This document shows, in pieces, positions 11,249 through 20,642 of a stretch of DNA of 64,000 nt; the first letter of the stretch is position 1, and each line of letters opens with the position of its first letter. The notes under the pieces were generated by a model. That model searched no databases. It was not told the origin of the DNA and was given only the letters and a program-made list of their open reading frames with translations. Both the position numbers and the translations under genes were made by a program. Source of the DNA: Dechloromonas sp. (GTDB taxonomy: Bacteria; Pseudomonadota; Gammaproteobacteria; Burkholderiales; Rhodocyclaceae); assembly GCA_028687035.1 (NCBI GenBank), contig JAQUAX010000010.1:83408-147407 (forward strand), in the 5' to 3' direction.

Positions 11249-13215
11249 TGCTGGAAGTCCGCAATCTCCGCCTCGGCTTCGCCGCCGGCCGCAGCACGCT
11301 GGCCGCGGTCGACGGCATTTCCTTCGCCATTTCCCGCGGCGAGACCTTCGCGCTGCTCGGCGAATCCGGCTGCGGCAAGTCGGCCACCGCGCAGGGCATC
11401 CTGCGCCTGCTGCCGGCGGCCGGGCGCCTGCTCGGCGGCAGCGTCCGGCTCGACGGCGAGGAGCTGCTCGCGCTGCCCGAGGCCGAGATGCGGCGCATCC
11501 GCGGCCACCGGATCGCGATGATCTTCCAGGAGCCGGCGACCAGCCTGAACCCGGTGCTGACCGTCGGCCGCCAGATCGGCGAGGTGCTCGAGCGCCATTC
11601 CGGGCTGGCCGGCGACGCGGCGCGCCCGCGCATGCTCGAACTGCTGCGCCAGGTCGGCATCGCCGATCCGGAGCGCCGGCTCGACGAATATCCGTTCCAG
11701 CTATCCGGCGGCATGAAGCAGCGGGTGATGATCGCCATCGCGCTGGCCGGCGACCCCGAGCTGCTGATCGCCGACGAGCCGACGACGGCGCTCGACGTCA
11801 CCGTGCAGGCGCAGATCCTCGATTTGCTGGCCAAAATCCAGGTCGACCGCGGCATGGGCATGCTGCTGATCACCCACGATCTCGGCGTCGTCGCCCGGAT
11901 GGCGCACCGGATCGGCGTCATGTACGCCGGCGAACTGGTCGAAGTGGCGAGCCGCGACGAATTCTTTGCCCGGCCGCGCCACCCCTACACGCAGGCGCTG
12001 TTCGCCGCCCTGCCCGATGCGGCGCGGCGGGGACGCCGGCTGGCGACGATTCCCGGCCAGGTGCCGGCGCTCGACGCGATGCCGGCCGGCTGCCGCTTCG
12101 CCGACCGTTGCCCGCAGGCCATGCCGGTCTGCCGGGAGCGCGCTCCGGCGTGGCGCGAGGTCGCCGGCGGCCATGCGCTGCGCTGCCACTGGCAGGGCGC
12201 TGGTGTCGCCGATGCGGCCGGTCACGCGGTCACCGAGCTGGCTATCGAGCCGGGGCGTCCCTTCCTCGAAGTCGCCGGGCTGCAGGTGCATTTCCCGATC
12301 CGCCGCGGGCTGCTGCAGCGTACCGTCGGCCACGTCCGCGCGGTCGACGGCGTCGACCTCGCCATTTCGCCCGGGCGCACGCTGGCGCTGGTCGGCGAGT
12401 CGGGTTGCGGCAAGACGACGGTCGGCAAGGCTCTGCTACAGCTGATCCGGCCGAGCGCCGGCAGCGTCCGGCTGGGCGGCGCCGATCTGGTCGGCCTGTC
12501 CGGGCGCCGGCTGCGCGCCGCGCGCCGCCACCTGCAGATGGTCTTCCAGGATCCGTTCGCGTCGCTGAATCCACGCCTGCGCATCGGCGAGATCATCGGC
12601 GAGGGCATGGACGCGCTCGGCGTCGGCAGCGGCGGGGAAAGGCGGGAAGCGCTGGTCGCGCTGCTCGGGCAGGTCGGCCTGCCGGCCGCGGCGCTCGACC
12701 GCTATCCGCACGAGTTTTCCGGCGGCCAGCGCCAGCGCATCGCGATCGCCCGGGCGCTCGCCGTTCAGCCCGAACTGCTGGTCTGCGACGAGCCGACGTC
12801 GGCGCTCGACGTCTCGGTCCAGGCGCAGATCCTGAATCTGTTGAAGGAACTACAGGCCGAGCTGGGCGTCGCCTACCTGTTCATCACGCACAACTTCGGG
12901 GTCGTCGACTATCTGGCGCACGACGTCGCGGTGATGTACCTCGGGCGCATCGTCGAGCGGGGTAGGGCGGAAGAGGTGCTCGGCGCGCCGCGTCACCCCT
13001 ATACGCAGGCCCTGCTGTCGGCCGTGCCGAGTCCGCATCCGGGCGATGCCGGCGAGCGCATCCGCCTGCCCGGCGAGACGCCGTCACCGGCCAGTCCGCC
13101 GGCCGGCTGCCACTTCCACCCGCGCTGTCCGAAGGCCGTCGACGTCTGCCGCCAGTCGTATCCGGCCGCGACATTAATTTCCGGCACGCACGCGGTGCAC
13201 TGCCACCGGGCGTGA
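11248..13215 (+). CDS. yejF: Peptide ABC transporter, double ATPase YejF
   Basis: Cytoplasmic ATPase with two fused nucleotide-binding domains that energises YejBE. Half 1 has Walker [11 protein letters not shown] (about residue 38), signature [12 protein letters not shown] and Walker [13 protein letters not shown]. Half 2 has Walker [12 protein letters not shown] (about residue 384), signature [12 protein letters not shown] and Walker [13 protein letters not shown]. Each half ends with the oligopeptide-ABC C-terminal Cys motif ([28 protein letters not shown]). 655 residues. The start ATG overlaps the yejE stop by one base. Confidence 0.95.
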   Translation: MLEVRNLRLGFAAGRSTLAAVDGISFAISRGETFALLGESGCGKSATAQGILRLLPAAGRLLGGSVRLDGEELLALPEAEMRRIRGHRIAMIFQEPATSLNPVLTVGRQIGEVLERHSGLAGDAARPRMLELLRQVGIADPERRLDEYPFQLSGGMKQRVMIAIALAGDPELLIADEPTTALDVTVQAQILDLLAKIQVDRGMGMLLITHDLGVVARMAHRIGVMYAGELVEVASRDEFFARPRHPYTQALFAALPDAARRGRRLATIPGQVPALDAMPAGCRFADRCPQAMPVCRERAPAWREVAGGHALRCHWQGAGVADAAGHAVTELAIEPGRPFLEVAGLQVHFPIRRGLLQRTVGHVRAVDGVDLAISPGRTLALVGESGCGKTTVGKALLQLIRPSAGSVRLGGADLVGLSGRRLRAARRHLQMVFQDPFASLNPRLRIGEIIGEGMDALGVGSGGERREALVALLGQVGLPAAALDRYPHEFSGGQRQRIAIARALAVQPELLVCDEPTSALDVSVQAQILNLLKELQAELGVAYLFITHNFGVVDYLAHDVAVMYLGRIVERGRAEEVLGAPRHPYTQALLSAVPSPHPGDAGERIRLPGETPSPASPPAGCHFHPRCPKAVDVCRQSYPAATLISGTHAVHCHRA

Positions 13216-13235
13216 AAATCGCCCGCCGGCCGCGG

Positions 13236-14777
13236 TCAACCGCGGCGGTGCGGGCTGTTGCGGGCGATCTTGGCCGGTGCGGCCTTCGCCGCCGGCTTGG
13301 CGGCGACGCGTCCGGGCTTGCCGGCGGCCGGCCTGGACAGGGCGACGCTGACCGTCTTGATGGCGGCCGGTTTGGCTGCGATCCGGGAGGTCGCCTTGCC
13401 GCCGGTCCGTTGCTCGGCCAGCGCCGGCTTGGCGGCGGCGCTGGCGGGGCGGGGCGCCGTCGCGACGCACAGGCGGCCGCCGCGCTTGCTCTTGATGCAG
13501 GTGCGGGCGACCGGCTCCGGTTCGATGACGTACTGCGGGGCTGACGCATTGAGCAGCGGCGTCAGGTTGCCCGAACTGCCGCTGCCCGGGACCAGCAGCG
13601 TCGAGCCGGCGCGCAGCCGGGCGTTTTCCGGCAGGCCGTTGGCGCGGGCCAGTTCGCCTGCCGAAATGCCGAACTGGCCGGCGATGTTGTTCAAGCGCTC
13701 GCTGGACTTCAGCGTGTGGGCCTGCCATTCGCTGAGCGGCGCCTGGTGGTTCTGCAGGTTGTGATGGAAGGTTTCCATCTTGTCGGCCGGAATCACGACA
13801 GCCGATTCGGCCTTGATGATCGGGCGGTTGTGCGACGGATTCAGGCGCTGGAACTCGTCGACCGACATGTTGGCGAGACGGGCCGCGGTCTTGATGTCGA
13901 TCGTCCGCGGCGCTTCGAGCATCGCGAAATAGGGGCGGTTGGGAATGCGCGGCAGGTCCAGTTGGGAGACCAGCGCCGGATTGCCGAAGATGTTCTTAAG
14001 TGCCTGCAGTTTGGGCACGTAGTGCCGCGTCTCGTTGGGCATCGTCAGGTTCGGGTAGTCGGTCGGCAGGCCGCGCGATTCGTTCTTCTCGATCGCCCGC
14101 TTCACCGCGCCTTCGCCCCAGTTGTAGGAGGCCAGCGCCAGATGCCAGTCGCCGTGCATGTCGTAGATGGTCTGCAGGTAATCGAGCGCGGCGGCAGTCG
14201 AGGCGACGATATCGCGGCGCTGGTCCTGCCACCAGTTCTGCTCCAGGTTGAAGCGCTTGCCGGTGGCCGGAATGAACTGCCACAGGCCGGCGGCATGGGA
14301 GCGCGAATAGGCCATCGGATTGAAGGAGCTCTCGACCATCGGCAACAGCGCCAGTTCGGTCGGCATGCCGCGCGCCTCGAGTTCCTCGACGATGTGGTGC
14401 AGGTAGGGGCGGCTGCGCTCGACCATGCGGCGCAGCGCGTCCGGACGGGCCTGGTACCACTGCTGGTAGTACAGCACCAGGTCGTCGTTCAGGTTGGTCA
14501 TCGCGAAGCCGTTGCGGATGCGTTCCCAGAGATTGTCGGTCGGGGCGGTCAGGTCGATGGTGCCCGGCAGTTGCGGCACTGCCTCGATTTCCTGCAGTGT
14601 CAGCGTGTCTTCGGCGATGCGTCTGGTCGGCTGGGCGGCGGCGGTCGGCGCCATCATCAGCGCGAGCAGGGGAAACTTGTCGGCCGGCTCGGCGAGGGCC
14701 GGGGCGTTGCAGGCCAGCGCGGCCAGCCCGGCACCGGCGAGGCGGCGAAGAAGCGACAGAACGTTGCGTTGCTGCAT
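13236..14777 (-). CDS. mltD: Membrane-bound lytic murein transglycosylase D
   Basis: Peptidoglycan-cleaving SLT enzyme (about 513 residues). The ATG at 14777 (MQQRN) is preferred over 14795 because AGGAG lies 8 bp before it. A signal peptide ends near ALAEPA. The SLT domain contains LALLPMVESSFNPMAYS, with catalytic Glu near residue 149, AAGLWQFIPATGKRF and LALASYNWGEGAVKRAI. A LysM module follows (HTLKSSERLNNIAGQFGISAG, about residues 360-405). The tail, about 100 residues, is a low-complexity Ala/Lys/Pro-rich basic segment that could bind the wall or nucleic acid. Only 20 bp separate its stop from yejF. Confidence 0.93.
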   Translation of the reverse strand: MQQRNVLSLLRRLAGAGLAALACNAPALAEPADKFPLLALMMAPTAAAQPTRRIAEDTLTLQEIEAVPQLPGTIDLTAPTDNLWERIRNGFAMTNLNDDLVLYYQQWYQARPDALRRMVERSRPYLHHIVEELEARGMPTELALLPMVESSFNPMAYSRSHAAGLWQFIPATGKRFNLEQNWWQDQRRDIVASTAAALDYLQTIYDMHGDWHLALASYNWGEGAVKRAIEKNESRGLPTDYPNLTMPNETRHYVPKLQALKNIFGNPALVSQLDLPRIPNRPYFAMLEAPRTIDIKTAARLANMSVDEFQRLNPSHNRPIIKAESAVVIPADKMETFHHNLQNHQAPLSEWQAHTLKSSERLNNIAGQFGISAGELARANGLPENARLRAGSTLLVPGSGSSGNLTPLLNASAPQYVIEPEPVARTCIKSKRGGRLCVATAPRPASAAAKPALAEQRTGGKATSRIAAKPAAIKTVSVALSRPAAGKPGRVAAKPAAKAAPAKIARNSPHRRG

Positions 14778-14866
14778 GAGTGAGGCTCCTGGCACGAACG
14801 GGGTCGACTGAAAGGCGGAATTATAACCCAGGGCGATGAAGACCCTGCAGTGCCTAAGGGAAATGA

Positions 14867-14890
14867 AAAGACCAGCCGAAGCTGGTCTTT
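14867..14890 (-). terminator. Terminator of the tRNA operon
   Basis: Read on the minus strand, AAAGACCAGC-TTCG-GCTGGTCTTT with a UUCG tetraloop is followed by TTC-ATTT. It lies 8 bp beyond the last tRNA-Asp gene. Confidence 0.8.
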
Positions 14891-14897
14891 GCAGGGT

Positions 14898-14974
14898 TGG
14901 CGGAGTGGACGGGACTCGAACCCGCGACCCCCGGCGTGACAGGCCGGTATTCTAACCGACTGAACTACCACTCC
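14898..14974 (-). tRNA. tRNA-Asp(GUC), distal copy
   Basis: 77 nt with encoded CCA. The acceptor is GGAGTGG/CCACTCC and the anticodon loop CTGTCAC gives GUC. It is identical to the copy at 15251-15327. Last gene of the six-tRNA operon. Confidence 0.96.
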
Positions 14975-14986
14975 GCGCTTTGATCT

Positions 14987-15062
14987 TGGCGTCCCCACGG
15001 GGATTCGAACCCCGGTTACCGCCGTGAAAGGGCGGTGTCCTAGGCCTCTAGACGATGGGGAC
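14987..15062 (-). tRNA. tRNA-Glu(UUC), distal copy
   Basis: 76 nt with encoded CCA. The acceptor is GTCCCCA/TGGGGAC and the anticodon loop CTTTCAC gives UUC. Identical to the copy at 15354-15429. Confidence 0.96.
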
Positions 15063-15094
15063 CCGGACTTGCAACAACTTGTCGGCTCGGCGCT

Positions 15095-15170
<76 letters not shown>

Positions 15171-15250
15171 GTGAGAGACAGCCGAACCGTTTTCGAACTC
15201 CCGGCCGGAGCCGGTTTTCCGAAAGAACCGGATTTCTCCGGCGTTTAGAT

Positions 15251-15327
15251 TGGCGGAGTGGACGGGACTCGAACCCGCGACCCCCGGCGTGACAGGCCGG
15301 TATTCTAACCGACTGAACTACCACTCC
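15251..15327 (-). tRNA. tRNA-Asp(GUC), proximal copy
   Basis: Same 77-nt sequence as 14898-14974. Third gene of the first Ala-Glu-Asp triplet in transcription order. Confidence 0.96.
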
Positions 15328-15353
15328 GCGCTAAACCTGTACTGCTAAAACCT

Positions 15354-15429
15354 TGGCGTCCCCACGGGGATTCGAACCCCGGTTACCGCCGTGAAAGGGC
15401 GGTGTCCTAGGCCTCTAGACGATGGGGAC
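15354..15429 (-). tRNA. tRNA-Glu(UUC), proximal copy
   Basis: Same 76-nt sequence as 14987-15062. It sits downstream of gltX, whose product charges it. Confidence 0.96.
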
Positions 15430-15462
15430 CCGGACAAAATTTACTGCATTCTTTCGAGCTCT

Positions 15463-15538
<76 letters not shown>

Positions 15539-15554
15539 GTCGAAAGAAGGCCGC

Positions 15555-15583
15555 ATTATAGGTATCGTTTTTTACCTTGTAAA
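15555..15583 (-). promoter_or_regulatory. Strong sigma-70 promoter of the tRNA operon
   Basis: On the minus strand, -35 TTTACA (15583-15578), a 17-bp spacer and a perfect -10 TATAAT (15560-15555) are followed by the GC-rich discriminator GCGGCC. Such discriminators are typical of stringently controlled stable-RNA promoters. It lies between gltX and tRNA-Ala. Confidence 0.85.
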
Positions 15584-15600
15584 GGGCCTGCTTCGAATTT

Positions 15601-16995
15601 TTAGCTATTTGCCTGCAGTTTTGCGAGAACGCGCTCGCGGCCGATCAGCTCGACGACCGCATCGACCGACGGCGTCTGCGCCTGGCCGGTCAGGATCACG
15701 CGCAGCGGCATCGCCAGCTTGGGCATCTTCAGGCCATGCTGGCCGACGCATTCCTTGATCAGCGCATTGATCGCCGGCGCTTCCCAGGCCACTGTCGCGA
15801 TGCCCGCCGCGAAATCGGCCAGCGCCGGGCGAACTTCGGCCGACAGGTGCTGGGCCAGCAATTCGGGATTCGGCGTCACGTGGGCATAGAAGACCTCGAC
15901 GGCGTCCGCCAGCACGTTCAGCGTGTTGCAGCGGTCGACATACAGCGCGACGGCTTTTTCCAGGCAGGGGCCGGCATCCGTATCGACGCCGCGGGCGGCA
16001 AGCCGCGGCTTGACCCGGGCAGCCAGCTCGGCGGCCGGCAGCTGCTTCATGTAGTGCTGGTTCAACCACAGCAGCTTTTCGGTATTGAACTGCGCGGCCG
16101 ACGCGGTGATGTGATCGAGGTCGAACCATTCGACGAACTGCTGGCGCGAGAAGACCTCGTCGTCGCCGTGCGACCAGCCGAGGCGGGCCAGGTAGTTGAT
16201 GACGGCTTCGGGCAGGTAGCCGTCCTCGTCGTACTGCATCACCGACACCGCGCCGTGGCGCTTGGACAGCTTGGCCCCGTCGTCGCCGAGAATCATCGAC
16301 AGGTGGGCGTAAAGCGGCACTTCGGCGCCCAGCGCGGCGAGGATGTTGATCTGGCGCGGCGTGTTGTTGACGTGGTCGTCGCCGCGAATCACATGGGTGA
16401 TGCCCATGTCCCAGTCGTCGACGCAGACGCAGAAATTGTAGGTCGGCGTGCCGTCGGCGCGGGCGATGATCAGGTCGTCGAGTTCGGCATTGGCGATCTC
16501 GATGCGGCCCTTGACCTGGTCGTCCCAGGCGACGACGCCATCCTTCGGGTTCCTGAAGCGGACGACCGGCGGCACGTCGGCCGGCGGCGTCGGCAGCGTC
16601 TTGCCCGGTTCGGGGCGCCAGCGGCCGTCGTAGCGGGGCTTTTCCTTCCGGGCTTCCTGCTCGGCGCGCAGCGCGTCGAGCTCCTCGCGCGTCGTGTAGC
16701 AGTAATAGGCGCTGCCGTCGGCCAGCATTTGCTGGATGACTTCCTTGTAGCGATCCATGCGCTGCATCTGGTAGAACGGACCTTCGTCGTGCCCCAGCGC
16801 CAGCCATTCCATGCCGTCGAGGATCGCCTGGACGGCCTCGGGCGTCGAGCGGGCGACATCGGTATCCTCGATGCGCAGCACGAACTGGCCGCCGTGACGG
16901 CGGGCGTAGGCCCAGGAGAACAGCGCGGTGCGGGCGCCGCCGATGTGCAGGTAACCGGTGGGGCTGGGGGCGAAACGGGTGCGGACAGGCTTCAT
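15601..16995 (-). CDS. gltX: Glutamyl-tRNA synthetase
   Basis: Class I synthetase charging tRNA-Glu. The HIGH motif region is [20 protein letters not shown] (residues 6-25). The KMSKS equivalent is KLSKRHGA (about residue 240). The catalytic core includes [17 protein letters not shown]. 464 residues, normal length. Encoded just upstream of two tRNA-Glu genes on the same strand. A second promoter follows before the tRNAs, so tRNA output does not depend on gltX transcription. Confidence 0.97.
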   Translation of the reverse strand: MKPVRTRFAPSPTGYLHIGGARTALFSWAYARRHGGQFVLRIEDTDVARSTPEAVQAILDGMEWLALGHDEGPFYQMQRMDRYKEVIQQMLADGSAYYCYTTREELDALRAEQEARKEKPRYDGRWRPEPGKTLPTPPADVPPVVRFRNPKDGVVAWDDQVKGRIEIANAELDDLIIARADGTPTYNFCVCVDDWDMGITHVIRGDDHVNNTPRQINILAALGAEVPLYAHLSMILGDDGAKLSKRHGAVSVMQYDEDGYLPEAVINYLARLGWSHGDDEVFSRQQFVEWFDLDHITASAAQFNTEKLLWLNQHYMKQLPAAELAARVKPRLAARGVDTDAGPCLEKAVALYVDRCNTLNVLADAVEVFYAHVTPNPELLAQHLSAEVRPALADFAAGIATVAWEAPAINALIKECVGQHGLKMPKLAMPLRVILTGQAQTPSVDAVVELIGRERVLAKLQANS

Positions 16996-17092
16996 GAGGT
17001 ACGGGATCGCTACGAAAACGAAAAACCGACATTCTAGCCGACTGACGTTTGACCCGCCGAACGACTTGTGTTTAAATGCGCCCCTCTCGAGC

Positions 17093-17132
17093 GGGCGGTT
17101 AGCTCAGCGGTAGAGCACTGCCTTCACACGGC
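17093..17132 (+). pseudogene. Truncated tRNA-Val-like gene, 5' half only
   Basis: GGGCGGTTAGCTCAGCGGTA and the following bases form an acceptor 5' strand, a D arm and the left of an anticodon arm with loop TTCACAC (CAC). After GGC at 17132 the sequence leaves the tRNA pattern, and no 3' half is present. From CCTTCACAC onward, the next ~80 bp resemble the flank just before the right-hand tRNA-Val at 60603-60679. The fragment therefore looks like a scar of recombination at an anticodon-loop att core. Confidence 0.75.
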
Positions 17133-17202
17133 GATGCGCTTTGCAGCAACCACGCGGGTTTCAGAAGGCCCGGTGTAAAAGTTGGTGTAAAACGCAGCAG
17201 GA

Positions 17203-17280
17203 TGGGCGATTAACTCAGCGGTAGAGTGCCACCTTCACACGGTGGAAGTCACTGGTTCGATCCCAGTATCGCCCACCACC
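17203..17280 (+). repeat. Left attachment repeat (attL) of the prophage
   Basis: 78 bp identical to 60679-60756 in direct orientation, spanning the whole tRNA-Val gene plus a few bases. Outside it the two sides diverge (CAGCC versus AACTC on the right). The enclosed 43.5 kb holds a full set of phage genes with the integrase at the right end. Confidence 0.85.
17204..17278 (+). tRNA. tRNA-Val(CAC), left copy
   Basis: 75 nt with encoded CCA. The acceptor is GGGCGAT/ATCGCCC, the anticodon arm CCACC-TTCACAC-GGTGG gives CAC, and the T-loop GGTTCGATCC is intact. Identical to the copy at 60680-60754. Confidence 0.96.
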
Positions 17281-17298
17281 CAGCCTTCGTTGATCTGG

Positions 17299-17318
17299 CC
17301 CGCGAGAGCGGGCTTTTT
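17299..17318 (+). terminator. Terminator after left tRNA-Val
   Basis: The hairpin CCCGC-GAGA-GCGGG is followed by CTTTTT, 20 bp after the tRNA. Confidence 0.75.
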
Positions 17319-17484
17319 CATTTCCGGCGCCGACGGCGCCGCTGGATAAAGTCCAGACGGCCTCAGACCTGTCTTCGCCTGTTCCCCGCACCCCTCAAAG
17401 GGAATAGCGCGCCGCGCCTTTCGGCGCCTTCGGCAATCAATGAATGGGATGGCCGCAAATCAACCCTTGGGCATTCTCTGTAAA

Positions 17485-17847
17485 ATCCGTGGGACTCCCT
17501 TTTTTTTCACGCAAGTCATTGATTTTTGAGAAGAACGCACCCACGGGTTCTTTCGTTTTTCCCACTGGTTAAGGTCTTTTATCCACTGGTTAGGCGTTTT
17601 TCTACACGGATCGGTTTTTCTTCCAACCCCCTTACTTTTCTTCTTAATTCTTGTAAACAAAGAAAAAATTAAGGAAATAGCCGAAGAAAAAAGGAATCTG
17701 AACATCCACGGGTTGAGATTGCTGCCTATTTTTTAATCCACGGGTTTTGCAGTGATCCACGGGTTAATCCGTGGATTCCGTGGATTTATAATTGCCGTGT
17801 ATTCAATGACTTGGGGTTGGTTTTGGCCGCATCCACGCATCCACGGG
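17485..17847. repeat. AT-rich array of ATCCACGGGTT-type repeats
   Basis: The 530-bp gap 17281-17810 has no convincing gene. Its right part holds repeated copies of ATCCACGGGTT or variants at 17539-17549, 17561-17570 (CCCACTGGTT), 17581-17591 (ATCCACTGGTT), 17704-17714, 17736-17746, 17755-17765 and 17831-17847. Inverted copies are at 17485-17492 and 17767-17776. The pair 17755-17762 / 17769-17776 is a perfect inverted repeat ATCCACGG/CCGTGGAT with a 6-bp spacer. Spacing is irregular, so this is not a CRISPR. It may be a binding array for the adjacent Xer-like recombinase or for a replication or partition protein. Confidence 0.7.
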
Positions 17848-18881
17848 AAAATCTGCTACCCCCCCCTGGGGGAGGCTCCGCCGACGCCCTGATTGAGGCG
17901 TTTCTTGAGTTCAAACAGGTGTCCGAGGGACGCTCTGCCCGGACCGTCGAGCGCTATGCGCTGGCGCTTCGGCGCCTGGCCGCGTACATGGGCAACCGGT
18001 CGCTGCTGTCGGCGACGGGCGACGACCTTCTCTTCTTCGCCGGGAAATGGCTTTTCGAGCAGGGCGTCCGCGATCCGGTGTCGCGAAAGCCAGCCGTCGC
18101 CGCAGTTCGCGAGTTCTACAAGTGGATCCATCTGCGCGGCTGGCGTGATGATGATCCGGGCCGCCGGGTGCCTCATCCCAAATTCGGCCGGCGCTTGCCG
18201 GCGGTAATGACGCTCGCCCAGGCTGAGGCGCTGATGTTCATGCCGGACTATTCGACCTTCGAAGGTCTGCGCGATGCGACGATGATGGCGATCCTGCTCG
18301 GTACCGGGCTTCGGGTGTCGGCTCTGACCAGCCTCAACGAGTCGAGCATCCTCGATATTGTGGTCGACAAGAAGCCGCGGCTGGCGCTGCGCGTGCTCAC
18401 CAAGGGCGGGAAGGAGAGCCAGAAGCCTCTGCCCGAGCAGGCCGCGCTTCTGCTGCGCCTCTACCTCGAGCACCCGACGATGCACGCGGTCGACCGGTCG
18501 TTGCCAGATGGCGACAAGGTGCTGTTCATCTCAACGCGGAACAGCCATTGCCCGAAGCACGAATGGCACGGCGAGAAGCGGCGCATGAACCGCCACAGCG
18601 TGCACGGCATGATCGAGCGCTACGGCCGCCGCGCTGGCCTGCCGCCGAATGTGACGCACCCCCATGCGATCCGCCATCTGTTCGGCACCGAGTTGGCCGA
18701 GGACGACACGAACCTGAAGGAAATCGCCGAGCACCTGGACCATTCGAAGACCGAGACTTCCGCGGTCTATATCCACCTGGCCATGCGCAAGAAGACGGCC
18801 ACAATCGACAAGTCGTCGGCGCTCAACAAGATCAAGACCCCGGTCTCCTCCCTGCTCGAGCAGCTGGGGCGCCGCCCGTAG
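17811..18881 (+). CDS. Xer-like tyrosine recombinase at the left prophage end
   Basis: A 356-residue site-specific recombinase with both domains. A SAM-like core-binding N-domain (ALIEAFLEFKQVSEGRSARTVERYALALR) is followed by the catalytic domain with Arg in GTGLRVSALTSL, Lys in LTKGGK, HAIRH (HxxR), HLDH and the nucleophile region AVYIHLAM. The start is uncertain: TTG at 17811 is the first in frame, and a short out-of-frame ATG ORF (17806-17892) overlaps it. It lies beside the ATCCACGGG repeat array and far from the main integrase at the other end. Its role (dimer resolution, a second integration specificity, or a relic of a nested element) is not shown. Confidence 0.85.
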   Translation: MGLVLAASTHPRENLLPPPGGGSADALIEAFLEFKQVSEGRSARTVERYALALRRLAAYMGNRSLLSATGDDLLFFAGKWLFEQGVRDPVSRKPAVAAVREFYKWIHLRGWRDDDPGRRVPHPKFGRRLPAVMTLAQAEALMFMPDYSTFEGLRDATMMAILLGTGLRVSALTSLNESSILDIVVDKKPRLALRVLTKGGKESQKPLPEQAALLLRLYLEHPTMHAVDRSLPDGDKVLFISTRNSHCPKHEWHGEKRRMNRHSVHGMIERYGRRAGLPPNVTHPHAIRHLFGTELAEDDTNLKEIAEHLDHSKTETSAVYIHLAMRKKTATIDKSSALNKIKTPVSSLLEQLGRRP

Positions 18882-19103
18882 GCATTTCGATGCGCGCCGA
18901 CGGGCGTTTTCCTCGACCAGATGAGGCACCGAACAGCCGGTCGGCGCGTCAGCGCATCGGCTCGAAGCGGCGTGGCTGTGTGAAGTCGGGGAGGCTCGCG
19001 TCTTATAGCAAAAGGCGGGCTATCTCTAAACTGTCCCGATTTCGCTTTTTGTCCATTTTGCGAAGTGGTTTAACGTGGCGATGCGGCTTCCGGGGGGAGT
19101 GAA

Positions 19104-19649
19104 ATGGGTAAAAAGCGAAGTCATCGCGACGGTTTTGCAATCGGCGACCTGTTCGGCGATGCGGGTGGGCAAGGGGTGGGGGCTCGGCAAGGCGGGTCTG
19201 GTCCGGTCGGCGGGGGGGGCGGGTACCTGAAAATCTGCGGTGCCCAGAACTTTCAAATCCCGGATGAGTCGCCGGAAGACCCGAGATTTTTGGAGTTGGA
19301 GGCGATCGGCATGCCCGGCGCTTGGCTTCGCCTGGCGCGCCGGGTTGGTTTTGACGCCTTCCTCGACGTCTGGCGGATGATCAGCGAGGATGAATCGACG
19401 CGGCATGACGGCGGCCGCCGCATGCCGAAGCTGCGCGAGTTCAGCGCCTACCAGCGCTATCAGCGCAACCGCTACGTAAAGAGCCTGGCCGAGCATGGGC
19501 TCAACCCGGATCAGATTCAGCGGATCGTGCAGCGTCACCTCGGCGAGAGGTTGAGCGTGTGCCACATCCAGGGGCTCGCGAAAGGCCTGTACCGCCGCCC
19601 CCAGTACGACCCCTACGACCGCCCCCACAAGCCAGCCGAAAAGCCCTGA
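19104..19649 (+). CDS. Phage protein with C-terminal helix-turn-helix
   Basis: 181 residues, strong RBS GGGGGAG before the ATG. The first 45 residues are Gly-rich and low complexity. The rest is helical, ending with a helix-turn-helix-like stretch (LAEHGLNPDQIQRIVQRHLG then LSVCHIQGLAKG). It precedes the packaging genes, so it could be a late regulator or a DNA-recognising small terminase partner. No family recognised with confidence. The preceding gap 18882-19103 shows no gene. Confidence 0.6.
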   Translation: MGKKRSHRDGFAIGDLFGDAGGQGVGARQGGSGPVGGGGGYLKICGAQNFQIPDESPEDPRFLELEAIGMPGAWLRLARRVGFDAFLDVWRMISEDESTRHDGGRRMPKLREFSAYQRYQRNRYVKSLAEHGLNPDQIQRIVQRHLGERLSVCHIQGLAKGLYRRPQYDPYDRPHKPAEKP

Positions 19650-19703
19650 CGGCGGCCCGCCTCCCCCCTTTTTTTGCCCTGCGGATCGGCCAAAGTGTGG
19701 CCG

Positions 19704-20642
19704 ATGGCAAAACAGGATACTTACGCCCCCCTGACCGAAGTCACTTTCCGTTGCCCGGCATGCCGGGTGACGTGGAAGGCCGCCCCCGATCGCGTCGAAG
19801 ACTGGACCGATGACGAAATCCACCCGTGGCGCTATTTCGCGGCGCACGAGTGCGGCCGCGAGTGCGAGCAGGCGCCGTTCGAGCGCGGCCTGCTGCGCGC
19901 CTGGCGCTCGGCGACGGGTCCGAAGACGCCGGAAGGCATTGCCGCCACGGCGAAGAACCTGGAAGGGCATCCGACGCCGGAAGAGGCGCTGAGAACCCGG
20001 TTCAACGGCATGAAGCACGGGCTGAATGCGCGGACAGCCAGCTACTTCCCGGCCAAGCCTGACGGTTACGCCTTCTGCTCGACGTGCAGCGTGGATCGGC
20101 CCTGGTGCAAGGAGCAGCCGGCCTGCGTGAAGCAGACGCAGCACTTCCTGCTGCACCACGCGGCCTTCGAGCAGCGCAATCCGAAGCACCTGATGGGCAT
20201 CTATGCGGACTTCCACGCGGCGCTGATGGCGACCGTCGCCGAGTGCCTGCGGCAGATCGTCGGTGACGGCGTGACGATCCGCACGCCGAAGACCTACGTG
20301 GACAAGGATGGCCGCTGCCTGGTCGTTGAGTACCTGGACGACCAGGGCAACCGGCAGACGGTGCATGACGTCGAGGCGCATCCGCTGTTCCGGCCGGTGG
20401 CCGAGCTGATCACGCGCACCGGCATCGACCTGGCCAACCTCGGTATGACGCCGAAGCAGGCGCCGGAGGACGAAATCCAGCAGGGCAAGCTGGCCGACGA
20501 CCGCGAGGCGGCATCGGTGCTGCAGGAACGCCAGGTGAAGGCGCTGGAAGACCTGCGAACGCTGATGGGCCGGGCGCAAGAGGCCGCCGGCCGTGATCCG
20601 GTGTTGATCGAGTATCAGCAACAGGTGGGGGATCAGGGATGA
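19704..20642 (+). CDS. Cys-rich packaging-associated protein, candidate small terminase subunit
   Basis: 312 residues from the ATG at 19704. It has several Cys clusters: FRCPACRVTW, CGREC, then CSTCSVDRPWCKEQPACVKQ, suggesting zinc sites of an N-terminal and a middle domain. The C-terminal third is charged and helical. Position immediately before TerL suggests the small terminase or a terminase-associated factor; this is contextual, not from motif identity. The stop overlaps the next start (ATG at 20639). Confidence 0.6.
   Translation: MAKQDTYAPLTEVTFRCPACRVTWKAAPDRVEDWTDDEIHPWRYFAAHECGRECEQAPFERGLLRAWRSATGPKTPEGIAATAKNLEGHPTPEEALRTRFNGMKHGLNARTASYFPAKPDGYAFCSTCSVDRPWCKEQPACVKQTQHFLLHHAAFEQRNPKHLMGIYADFHAALMATVAECLRQIVGDGVTIRTPKTYVDKDGRCLVVEYLDDQGNRQTVHDVEAHPLFRPVAELITRTGIDLANLGMTPKQAPEDEIQQGKLADDREAASVLQERQVKALEDLRTLMGRAQEAAGRDPVLIEYQQQVGDQG

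Noticed and set aside
17485..17847. CRISPR array
   Set aside because: Repeats are short, degenerate, in both orientations and irregularly spaced.
17806..17892. 28-aa ORF overlapping the recombinase start
   Set aside because: Trp/Pro-rich sequence without RBS; could be a leader peptide, but no supporting signal.
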